64,000 nucleotides of DNA from Collinsella sp. TM10-22 (lineage in GTDB: Bacteria > Actinomycetota > Coriobacteriia > Coriobacteriales > Coriobacteriaceae), in contig NZ_QSOC01000004.1 in the NCBI RefSeq assembly GCF_003466125.1, forward strand, positions 62,001 to 126,000, written 5' to 3'. The notes beneath the pieces were generated by a model. It saw only the letters and a list, made by a program, of their open reading frames with translations, made no database searches and was not told the DNA's origin. Shown piece by piece: positions 43,220-50,196 of this stretch. Both the position numbers and the translations under genes were made by a program. The first letter of the stretch is position 1. Each line of letters opens with the position of its first letter.

Positions 43220-44618
43220 AAAGTTCTCCCTGATCGAGGTCATCCTTTCGGTTATCTGCGTCGTGTTTACCATCGAGGCGGCGGCTCCGGCATCTGCCAT
43301 GGGCAACGTGCAGTTCTTCTGGTGGATCTTCCTTATCATTACGTTTTTGCTTCCCTATGGTCTGGTGGTGGCCGAGCTGGGTACGGCGTTTGATTCCGAG
43401 GGCGGCCTGTACGATTGGGTTCGCTTGGGTCTGGGCGACCGTTGGGGCGCCCGTTGCTCTTGGTGCTACTGGGTTAACTTTCCGCTGTGGGTGGCAAGTA
43501 TCGCCTGCATGTTCCCCAGTGTCATTAATGCGGTGTGGGGTATCGAGTTTTCACTCGGGATCCGAATTGCCATCGAGATTGCCTTTGTGTGGGGCGTCAC
43601 GGTCATGGCAATGCAGCCGGTGGCCGAGGCAGATTGGGTCATGGACGGCGGCGCCGTCATCAAGGTGCTCATTACCGCTGTGGTGGGAATCGTCGGCATT
43701 TGGTTTGCCTGCAATAACGGCTTTGCCAACGACATGTCATTTAAGACCTTCATTCCAGATCTGGGCGACACCAATTCGTTGACGTACCTATCGATTATCC
43801 TGTTCAACTTTATGGGCTTCGAAGTGGTCGCGACTTTTGCCAGCACGATGAAGAACCCGTCGCGCGATATCCCCAAGGCGGTTATTGCCGGTGGCGTGGC
43901 CATTGCGGCAATTTACATCATTTGCGGCATTGGCATTGGAGCCGCGGTTCCCACCGAGCAGCTTTCACTCGATTCGGGCATTGTGGACGCAGTCGCCGCT
44001 ATGGTGGGGCGCACCCACCCGCTGACGATGGTCGTGGGCGTGGCCTTTTTGGTGACGCTGTTCGCCAATATGATCTGCTGGAGCTTTGGCGTCAACAACG
44101 TAGCGAGCTATGCCGCGCGCCATGGCAACATGCCGCGTCCCTTTGCGTTGGTGTCCAAAAAGACCGGCATGCCCAACGGCTCGGCGCTCATTAACGGCTG
44201 TTTTGCCAGCCTGGTGCTGCTGCTCCAGATTCCGCTGGGTGAGGGTTCCGACGTCTTTTGGGTCTTCTTCTCGATGAACGTCGTCTTTCTGCTCATGAGC
44301 TATATCCCGATGTTCCCAGCGTTTTGGCGCCTGCGCAAATACGACGATCGCCCGCGCGTGTTCCGCGCGCCCTTCGAGGGCAAGGTGCTTGCGGTGGCAC
44401 TTGCGATTCCCGTGGTGGAGCTTGTGCTTTCGATTGTCGCTACGATTGTGCCGCTCAACAGCTCACCTGCCGAGATGGCAAAGTTGCCGATCCTCGTGGG
44501 CGTAGTGATTGGCCTGTTATTGGGCGAGGTTTCGCGCCTCATATCGTGCCGCGGCCGAAGCGTCGACAATCCCGGCGTTGGTGCACGGGGGTCAGGTTAC
44601 TTTGCACCAAAACAGTAA
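43209..44618 (+). CDS. APC family amino acid/polyamine transporter (copy 2)
   Basis: This 469-residue protein is a paralogue of the transporter at 39557, with the same EAAAPASAMGNVQFFWW and LFNFMGFEVVATFA segments and about 12 membrane spans. ATG 43209 follows GGGGGC. Its leader has a terminator and an arginine-codon ORF, unlike copy 1, so it may respond to arginine shortage. The substrate could be arginine, agmatine or a polyamine; the sequence does not decide. Confidence 0.83.
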   Translation: MAGKKFSLIEVILSVICVVFTIEAAAPASAMGNVQFFWWIFLIITFLLPYGLVVAELGTAFDSEGGLYDWVRLGLGDRWGARCSWCYWVNFPLWVASIACMFPSVINAVWGIEFSLGIRIAIEIAFVWGVTVMAMQPVAEADWVMDGGAVIKVLITAVVGIVGIWFACNNGFANDMSFKTFIPDLGDTNSLTYLSIILFNFMGFEVVATFASTMKNPSRDIPKAVIAGGVAIAAIYIICGIGIGAAVPTEQLSLDSGIVDAVAAMVGRTHPLTMVVGVAFLVTLFANMICWSFGVNNVASYAARHGNMPRPFALVSKKTGMPNGSALINGCFASLVLLLQIPLGEGSDVFWVFFSMNVVFLLMSYIPMFPAFWRLRKYDDRPRVFRAPFEGKVLAVALAIPVVELVLSIVATIVPLNSSPAEMAKLPILVGVVIGLLLGEVSRLISCRGRSVDNPGVGARGSGYFAPKQ

Positions 44619-44654
44619 GCGCCGCGAGTTGCGCAGCGCTTGGTGCATCTTGGA

Positions 44655-44846
44655 TTACTGTTCGCGGTGCTCGGGATCGGAAACGAGCTTAGGCGCAAAG
44701 TAGGGGACGTGGCCCAGGTAGGGGCAGCCGTCCGAACGCTCCTCGACGACACAGGGGACGTCATTGTAGGTAAGTGAGTCGCTCAGGTGGACGATGGCCT
44801 TGGCGGCAGGGGCGACGAGTATTTTGAGCAGTGCGATAGGCGCCAT
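44655..44846 (-). CDS. Small protein of unknown function (63 residues)
   Basis: I do not recognise it. The peptide has a hydrophobic start (MAPIALLKILVAPAAKAIVHL) and a polar tail with two cysteines (PCVVEERSDGCPYLG) and HVPYFAPKLVSDPEHREQ. GGAAAGGAG precedes ATG 44846 at five bases, a strong ribosome site that supports a real gene. It is convergent to the second APC gene. A single-span or membrane-associated peptide is possible. Confidence 0.6.
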   Translation of the reverse strand: MAPIALLKILVAPAAKAIVHLSDSLTYNDVPCVVEERSDGCPYLGHVPYFAPKLVSDPEHREQ

Positions 44847-44928
44847 GGCATCTCCTTTCCTGCATGCGACCCGTGTTTTAGCGCGAATGTGTACGCCGCA
44901 AGTCTAACATCCCGCCGCGGAGAGCTCC

Positions 44929-44964
44929 AAACCACCACAAAGGGGACAGGCACCTTTGTGGTGG
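44929..44964. repeat. AACCACCACAAAGGGGACAGG hairpin (family C)
   Basis: Copy of the 32273-32313 element, identical over AAACCACCACAAAGGGGACAGG...CCTTTGTGGTGG; the T tail is lost here. A degraded family A arm (TCGTCGGGGACGTTCT) follows at about 45009-45024. Confidence 0.65.
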
Positions 44965-45160
44965 ATTTGGGGTTTGACCAGATAATACCTGTTATCGCTC
45001 CCAGGCAGTCGTCGGGGACGTTCTAAAACGGTTATAGGTTACTATCCAATAACGCCTCTGAACTGGGCTACTATTAGATTATGGAAAACACTACTGCAAG
45101 ATTATGGCAAATGATACTGTCAGATTATGGCGTGTGCTGCTGTAGTCGTCGGGGGCCTGC

Positions 45161-45214
45161 CTTATGAGCGCCGGCATGGTGCGAACTGCCATCGCTGCCC
45201 GCTACAGCGAGTAG
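45161..45214 (+). pseudogene. Fragment of a BceB-type permease C-terminus
   Basis: The frame ending at TAG 45212-45214 reads LMSAGMVRTAIAARYSE, matching the last residues of the permease at 37025-39247 (LMSAGMVQAAIATRYSE). No gene body precedes it. It indicates a lost second copy or a partial duplication. Confidence 0.65.
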
Positions 45215-45251
45215 CAAGCGGGCAAAACCGCCTCAAAACCAGCGCGAACAA

Positions 45252-45293
45252 CCGCCGCGAAGAGGATCGGACCCCTTTCGCGGCGTTTTTTTG
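45252..45293 (+). terminator. Terminator hairpin after the permease fragment
   Basis: CGCCGCGAA...TTTCGCGGCG followed by TTTTTTT. It may be the surviving terminator of the deleted permease gene. Confidence 0.65.
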
Positions 45294-45309
45294 CCTATCT
45301 GGAGCGCCT

Positions 45310-45442
45310 CAAAACCAAGTGAGTAGGCTTTTTTGGATCTGCCGAGCACATCACGACAAGTGCTCAATAAAACCGCAGGTCAGCGCTGTGGCGATTTGGG
45401 GTGTGCTCGGCCTCCTGCAAAAAGTCTACTCACTTGGTTTTG
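45310..45442. repeat. Long inverted repeat with AAACCGCAGGTCAG loop
   Basis: Outer arms CAAAACCAAGTGAGTAG (45310-45326) and CTACTCACTTGGTTTTG (45426-45442) are perfect; inner arms GCCGAGCACA and TGTGCTCGGC also pair. The loop contains AAACCGCAGGTCAG (45370-45383). Confidence 0.7.
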
Positions 45443-45452
45443 GCTGCTAGAA

Positions 45453-45488
45453 GACCGCCGCGAGGGAAGGCAACTTCCTCGCGGCGGT
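45453..45488. terminator. Hairpin downstream of the GNAT gene
   Basis: ACCGCCGCGAGG-GAAGGCAACTT-CCTCGCGGCGGT; no clear T run on either strand. It could end the minus-strand GNAT transcript. Confidence 0.4.
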
Positions 45489-45490
45489 TG

Positions 45491-45539
45491 GCGTTTGCCC
45501 AGATAAAACCTGCCAAAATAAACCTGTCCCTTTTTGGCA
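45491..45539. repeat. AAATAAACCTGTCCCTTTT element (family C variant)
   Basis: TGCCA-AAATAAACCTGTCCCTTTT-TGGCA at 45511-45539, preceded by GCCCAGATAAAACC. It aligns base for base with the reverse complement of 47861-47910. Confidence 0.6.
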
Positions 45540-45604
45540 TGTCCCTTTTGGCGTGGCTGATTGGTTTGGGCTGTTTTGGAGAAAGCCATGAGGCGGCACT
45601 CAGG

Positions 45605-46255
45605 CTAATCCTGCGTGTCGCCTCCGTACATGTAGACGATAAAGCCGTCGCCGGTGTCTTGGCTGTGATCCTCCAGGATGCGCTTCATGTTGAGGTGCTC
45701 GTAGAACTGCCAGTCAGAGTTGCAGTCGCTCATCAGGAAGAATTTGGTGCAGCCTGTCTTGCCGAGCTCGGCGCGCGCAAGGTCGATGAGCGCGCGGCCG
45801 AGTCCCTTGCCCTGCCACTCGGGCACAATGATGATCAGGTTGAGCTGGCCCTGGGCATACTCATTGCCCGTGGCGGCAAAGCGGTCGGCCGTTGCCTTCT
45901 CACGGCTGTCGCCAAAGAGCGAGCCCTCGAGCTTGGCGTCGGCAGTCTTTGCCATCTCGGTTGCCTGGGCGAACATCTCGTCGTAGCAGGGTACCCACGT
46001 GGGGTTGGTACGCGGCTTGCCGTTCTCGAAGATGCCGATGCAGCAGGCGGCGATAATGCGGCCCTCGGCCTCGGCGACGAGTGCGATAGGGGAGCGCTGC
46101 AGCTGCATGGCGATGTTGAAGCGCGCGCAGAAATCGGCAGCTTCGACGTCGCCGCGGTTGCGTAGCGTGTTGCACCACAGCTGGTTGTAGATGGCGGCGA
46201 TGCCGGTCAGGTCATCAAGCGTGGCGGCGCGCAGGGTTACGTTGTCAAGGCTCAC
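45605..46255 (-). CDS. GNAT family N-acetyltransferase
   Basis: This 216-residue protein has a GNAT fold: an N-terminal TLRAATLDDLTGIAAIYNQLW and the acetyl-CoA loop VPEWQGKGLGRALIDLA, followed by FFLMSDCNSDWQFYEHLNM. The acceptor substrate cannot be told from the sequence. GTG 46255 follows AAGGAG. It stands alone between repeat-filled spacers. Confidence 0.85.
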   Translation of the reverse strand: MSLDNVTLRAATLDDLTGIAAIYNQLWCNTLRNRGDVEAADFCARFNIAMQLQRSPIALVAEAEGRIIAACCIGIFENGKPRTNPTWVPCYDEMFAQATEMAKTADAKLEGSLFGDSREKATADRFAATGNEYAQGQLNLIIIVPEWQGKGLGRALIDLARAELGKTGCTKFFLMSDCNSDWQFYEHLNMKRILEDHSQDTGDGFIVYMYGGDTQD

Positions 46256-46379
46256 GGAGGCTCCTTCCAGGTAGGGTCAGGCCACCTCTGAGTGTGACAT
46301 GGGCGCACCGCCGCTGCAGCAACCATTCGGCAGACGAGCCCCGATCCTTCGGGGGCGGAGGAAAAGGGATCACGAGGAT

Positions 46380-46487
46380 AGTCATTGGGGACGTTCTTAA
46401 ACGACTAGTCAAACAAGAACGTCCCCAACGACTACCCCAAGGAATGTCCCAGACTGCCGGCAGGAAAGGAACGTCCCCAACTGCCGC
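46380..46487. repeat. GGGGACGTTC inverted repeats (family A, two units)
   Basis: AGTCATTGGGGACGTTCTT (46380-46398) and AAGAACGTCCCCAACGACT (46415-46433) flank a GACTAGTC centre. A second unit with GGAATGTCCCAGACTGCCGG and AGGAACGTCCCCAACTGCCG follows. Confidence 0.7.
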
Positions 46488-46561
46488 ATCTCCGCGGATA
46501 TGAGACTGAGCCGAAGGCGTCGATGACATGCCGGGGGCGGACCGGGACGGGTTTAACGGCA

Positions 46562-46597
46562 GGCCCCGCCGACCGATTGCAAGCGGTCGGCGGGGCC
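46562..46597. terminator. GC-rich hairpin
   Basis: GGCCCCGCCGACCG-ATTGCAAG-CGGTCGGCGGGGCC, a perfect stem with no T run, between the GNAT and DAHP synthase genes. Confidence 0.45.
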
Positions 46598-46635
46598 ATT
46601 GTGGCCCTTGACAGTGGATTGGGTCATATGAGCGA

Positions 46636-46737
46636 GCGGGTCGCATTTGAGACAAGGTGACGTGAAACGAAAGGGCGCTGACCTTCTGGTCGCGCCCTTG
46701 AAGTTGAACGTCAGATTGTCCAAATGCGGCCCGCGTA
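46636..46737. repeat. Inverted repeat with CAAGGTGACGTGAAA / TTGAACGTCAGATTG (family E)
   Basis: Outer stem GCGGGTCGCATTTG / CAAATGCGGCCCGC, internal CAAGGTGACGTGAAA and TTGAACGTCAGATTG, and an inner hairpin GGGCGC..GCGCCC. The plan matches 39288-39391 with different stem sequences. It lies directly behind the DAHP synthase stop codon. Confidence 0.7.
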
Positions 46738-46738
46738 A

Positions 46739-47770
46739 CTAAACACGCTCCGCGATCTCGTGGATGAGGTAGTCGGTCTTTTCCCAGCCCAGGCACGGGT
46801 CGGTAATCGACTTGCCAAAGACGCCGCCGTCAACCGGCTGGTTGCCGTCCTCAAGGTAGGACTCGATCATAAAGCCCTTGACCAGCTTGGAGATGGACTC
46901 GTTGCGGCGGCAGCTGTCGAGCACCTCCTTGCAGATGCGGTACTGCTCCAGCGGGCGCTTACCTGAGTTGTCGTGGTTGCAGTCGATGACCGCCGCCGGG
47001 TTGGCGTAACCGGCATGCTCGGTGTAGCGCTCAGCCAAGCGCTCGAGGTGCTCGTAGTGGTAGTTGGGGTAGGTGCGACCGTCGAGACCGATGTAGCCAC
47101 GCATGACGGCGTGTGCGAGCGGGTTGCCATCGCACTCGACTTCCCAGTTACGGAAGATGAAGCTCTGGTGCGCCTGCGCGGCGTAAATGGAGTTGAGCAT
47201 TACGGTGGTAGAGCCGGCGGTGGGGTTCTTCATGCCCACAGGCACCGAAATGCCGCTCGATACCAGGCGATGCTCCTGGTTCTCAACCGAGCGCGCACCC
47301 ACGGCGACATAGCTCAGCAGGTCGATGAGGTACTGGTAGTTCGACGGGTAGAGCATCTCATCGGCGGTAAAGAAGCCGGTCTCCTCGATGACACGCAGGT
47401 GCATGTGGCGGATGGCCTTAACGCCTTCGAGCAGGTCATCGGGCGCCTCGGGGTCGGGGTTGTGCAGCAGGCCCTTGTAGCCGGTGCCCTTGGTGCGCGG
47501 CTTGTTGGTGTAAACACGCGGGATGATGATGAGCTTGTCCTTGACCTCCTCGGCGGTTTTGGCCAGGCGGTTCATGTACTCGAGCACCGAGTCCTCGCGA
47601 TCGGCAGAGCACGGGCCAATGATGAGCACCTTGCGTGCGTCCTCGCCGGTAAAGACCTTGGCGACCTCGGCGTCAAATGCCTGCTTTTTGGCGGTAAGCT
47701 CGGCGGAAAGCGGCATTTCCTCGCGGATCTCCATGGGGATCGGCAGCCTGCGTTTGAATTCCATGGCCAT
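46739..47770 (-). CDS. aroF: 3-deoxy-7-phosphoheptulonate (DAHP) synthase, class I
   Basis: This 343-residue enzyme of the AroF/G/H type has IIGPCSADREDSVLEY, RVYTNKPRTKGTGYKG, GARSVENQEHRLVSSG and IDCNHDNSGKRP. It joins phosphoenolpyruvate and erythrose-4-phosphate in the first step of aromatic amino acid synthesis. AAAGGAGG precedes ATG 47770. No other shikimate gene is adjacent. Which aromatic amino acid inhibits it cannot be read safely. Confidence 0.93.
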   Translation of the reverse strand: MAMEFKRRLPIPMEIREEMPLSAELTAKKQAFDAEVAKVFTGEDARKVLIIGPCSADREDSVLEYMNRLAKTAEEVKDKLIIIPRVYTNKPRTKGTGYKGLLHNPDPEAPDDLLEGVKAIRHMHLRVIEETGFFTADEMLYPSNYQYLIDLLSYVAVGARSVENQEHRLVSSGISVPVGMKNPTAGSTTVMLNSIYAAQAHQSFIFRNWEVECDGNPLAHAVMRGYIGLDGRTYPNYHYEHLERLAERYTEHAGYANPAAVIDCNHDNSGKRPLEQYRICKEVLDSCRRNESISKLVKGFMIESYLEDGNQPVDGGVFGKSITDPCLGWEKTDYLIHEIAERV

Positions 47771-47860
47771 ACGGGGCCTCCTTTATCAATTAACGGCAAC
47801 AATTGGCGAATTCTCGAATGCTCGGCATTATCCGCTGTCGCACGCTAAAGTGCAAGCGAA

Positions 47861-47910
47861 ACCTACCGAAAAGGGACAGGTTTATTTCGGTCGGTTTTAT
47901 CTGGGGAAAT
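47861..47910. repeat. AAAAGGGACAGGTTTATTT element (family C variant)
   Basis: ACCG-AAAAGGGACAGGTTTATTT-CGGT (47865-47891) followed by CGGTTTTATCTGGGG. It is the reverse-complement counterpart of 45491-45539 with a changed but still paired stem. Confidence 0.6.
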
Positions 47911-47977
47911 GTCGGCACTCGCCGGAAGGGGGGGCCGGCGTACGACATGCTGGAGCAAGTTGGATCTTCTGCGGCAT

Positions 47978-48218
47978 ACCCCGTGGACAAAAAATGGCAA
48001 ATATGAGTACTGTCGCTATCTTAGTATCATATCGACCTTATAAGATATTAGACACAACAGTAAATATGTTCATTAACGTTGGCACGCAGAAGCATGCTAC
48101 CGGGCGTTTTGATCAATTTGAAGGCATATCTAGGCCGCAAAGACGTCGTTTGGGGCAGTTTTGGCTGTTACTAAAAAGGTGACAGTACTCATATTTGCCA
48201 TTTTTTGCCCACGGGGTC
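47978..48218. mobile_element. MITE-like element with about 46-base terminal inverted repeats
   Basis: Left end 47978-48025 and right end 48171-48218 are near-perfect inverted repeats (ACCCCGTGG...ATGGCAAATATGAGTACTGTC). About 145 AT-richer bases lie between them, with no coding frame of note. Length, structure and lack of genes fit a miniature inverted-repeat element. No target-site duplication was confirmed. Confidence 0.5.
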
Positions 48219-48274
48219 TTGAGGGAGAGCGTCAATCAGGTTCCAGGGGAGGCGTTTCGAGGCCCAAAGGACAC

Positions 48275-48309
48275 AAAACGGGGGCGCAGGTTGTCCTGCG
48301 CCCCCGTTC
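48275..48309 (-). terminator. Terminator of the ABC exporter operon
   Basis: On the minus strand AACGGGGGCGCAGG-ACAA-CCTGCGCCCCCGTT followed by TTGTG. Confidence 0.7.
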
Positions 48310-48339
48310 TCGGGCGTTATTCGTTCCCTACGGCAGAAT

Positions 48340-50196
48340 TTACGCCGCTTCGTCGAACTGCGAGTTGTACAGGTCGGCGTAGAAGCCGCCTTGGGCGAGC
48401 AGCTCATCGTGCGTGCCCTTCTCGACGATGTCGCCGTCGCGAATTACCAAGATCACGTCGGCGTTGCGGATCGTGGACAGGCGGTGCGCGATGACAAAGC
48501 TGGTGCGGCCCTGCATCAGCGCATCCATGGCGCGCTGAATGAGCTCCTCGGTGCGGGTATCCACGTTGGAGGTCGCCTCGTCCAGAATCAGCGCCGGGCG
48601 GTCGGCCAAAATGGCGCGAGCGATGGTCACGAGCTGGCGCTGGCCCTGCGACAGGTTCGTGCCTTCCTCATTGATCATAAAGTCGTAGCCGCCGGCGAGC
48701 GTATGGATAAAGTGATCGCAGCGCGCTGCGCGTGCAGCTGCCTCGACCTCGGCATCGCTCGCGTCGGGGCGTCCGTAGCGGATGTTCTCGCGGATGGTGC
48801 CGTTAAACAGCCAGGTATCCTGCAGCACCATGGCAAACTCGCCGCGAAGTGCCGCGCGGTCCCAGTCGCGCACGTCGATGCCCTCGACGCGTAGCGAACC
48901 GTCGTCCACATCGTAGAAACGCTGTAGCAGCTTGATGAGCGTGGTCTTTCCAGCGCCGGTGGGACCGACGATGGCGATGGTCTGGCCGGGCTGCGCCTCG
49001 CAGCTAAAGTCGTGGATGATGGTCTTGTCCGGCGTGTAGCCAAACTTGACATGGTCAAACTCCACGTGGCCAGGGCGCTTCTCGGGGATCTGTGCGTCGA
49101 CCTTCTGCTCCTCCTCGGGCGCTGCCAAGAACTCAAAGACGCGCTCGGTGGCGGCGGCCATCGACTGCATCGTGTTGCTCACGTTGCCCAGCTGCTGCAC
49201 GGGTTGCGTAAAGTTGCGAACGTACTGGATAAAGCTCTGAATATCGCCAGGCGTGGCATTGCCGGTCAGCGCGAGCTGCGCACCCACCACGACGACGCCC
49301 ACGTAGCCCATGTTGCCCACCAGGCTCATAAGCGGCATCATCAGGCCCGACAGGAACTGCGAGCGCCAGCCGCTAATAAAGAGACGGTCGTTCTCCTTAT
49401 CGAACTCCTCGATCGAGGCCTCGGCGCGGTCGAACACCTGAATGACGTTCTGGCCGGCAAAGTCCTCCTCGATAATGCCGTTGACGGTGCCCAGGACCTG
49501 CTGCTGCTCGCGGAAGTACGGCTGCGAGAAGTGAATCATCACCATCAAGATAATCGCGGCGGCCGGCAGCGTGAGCACGGTGACGCCGGTGAGCGGCAGG
49601 CTGATCGACAGCATCATGACGAGTACGCCGATAATCTGCGTGATGGACGTGATGAGCTGCGTCACGCTCTGGTTGAGCGACTGGCCGAGCGTATCGACGT
49701 CGTTGGTAATGCGGCTGAGCACGTCGCCCTTGCTGTGGCCGTTGAAGTAGCTCATCGGTACGACGGCGATCTTGGCGGCGATCTCCTTGCGCATGCGGTA
49801 GCAGATCTTTTGCGTAACGCCGGTCATGAGCCAGCCCTGGATCAGGCTGCAGGCAGAGCTCGCCAGGTACAGGCAGAGCAAAAAGCCGAGCGTCTTGGCG
49901 ATCCAGTTAAAGTCGACATCGCCGGTACCGTTGACCTTGGCAACCAGGCCTTCGAACAGCTTGGTCGTAACCTGGCCGAGCACCTTGGGCCCCACAATGT
50001 TAAAGATGACCGAGCACACGGCAAAGGCGACGGCGGCAAACACGGCAACCTTGTGTTGGCCGATATAGCCGAGCAGCTGCCGAATGGTGCCCTTAAAGTC
50101 CTTGGCCTTTTCGCCGCGGCCCATGCTGCCCATACGACCCATGGGGCCACGCTGGCGGGTGGGTTTGGGAATCTGAGTCTTGGTCTCGTCTGCCAT
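48340..50196 (-). CDS. ABC exporter half-transporter, canonical subunit
   Basis: This 618-residue protein has a six-span exporter domain (about 40-330). Its C-terminal ATPase has Walker A GPTGAGKTT, signature LSQGQRQL and a complete Walker B LILDEATSNVD. Its Met/Gly/Arg-rich N-terminus is polar. Its start overlaps the stop of the partner gene (TAATG). With the partner at 50196-52562 it forms a probable multidrug-type heterodimer under MarR control. Confidence 0.9.
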   Translation of the reverse strand: MADETKTQIPKPTRQRGPMGRMGSMGRGEKAKDFKGTIRQLLGYIGQHKVAVFAAVAFAVCSVIFNIVGPKVLGQVTTKLFEGLVAKVNGTGDVDFNWIAKTLGFLLCLYLASSACSLIQGWLMTGVTQKICYRMRKEIAAKIAVVPMSYFNGHSKGDVLSRITNDVDTLGQSLNQSVTQLITSITQIIGVLVMMLSISLPLTGVTVLTLPAAAIILMVMIHFSQPYFREQQQVLGTVNGIIEEDFAGQNVIQVFDRAEASIEEFDKENDRLFISGWRSQFLSGLMMPLMSLVGNMGYVGVVVVGAQLALTGNATPGDIQSFIQYVRNFTQPVQQLGNVSNTMQSMAAATERVFEFLAAPEEEQKVDAQIPEKRPGHVEFDHVKFGYTPDKTIIHDFSCEAQPGQTIAIVGPTGAGKTTLIKLLQRFYDVDDGSLRVEGIDVRDWDRAALRGEFAMVLQDTWLFNGTIRENIRYGRPDASDAEVEAAARAARCDHFIHTLAGGYDFMINEEGTNLSQGQRQLVTIARAILADRPALILDEATSNVDTRTEELIQRAMDALMQGRTSFVIAHRLSTIRNADVILVIRDGDIVEKGTHDELLAQGGFYADLYNSQFDEAA

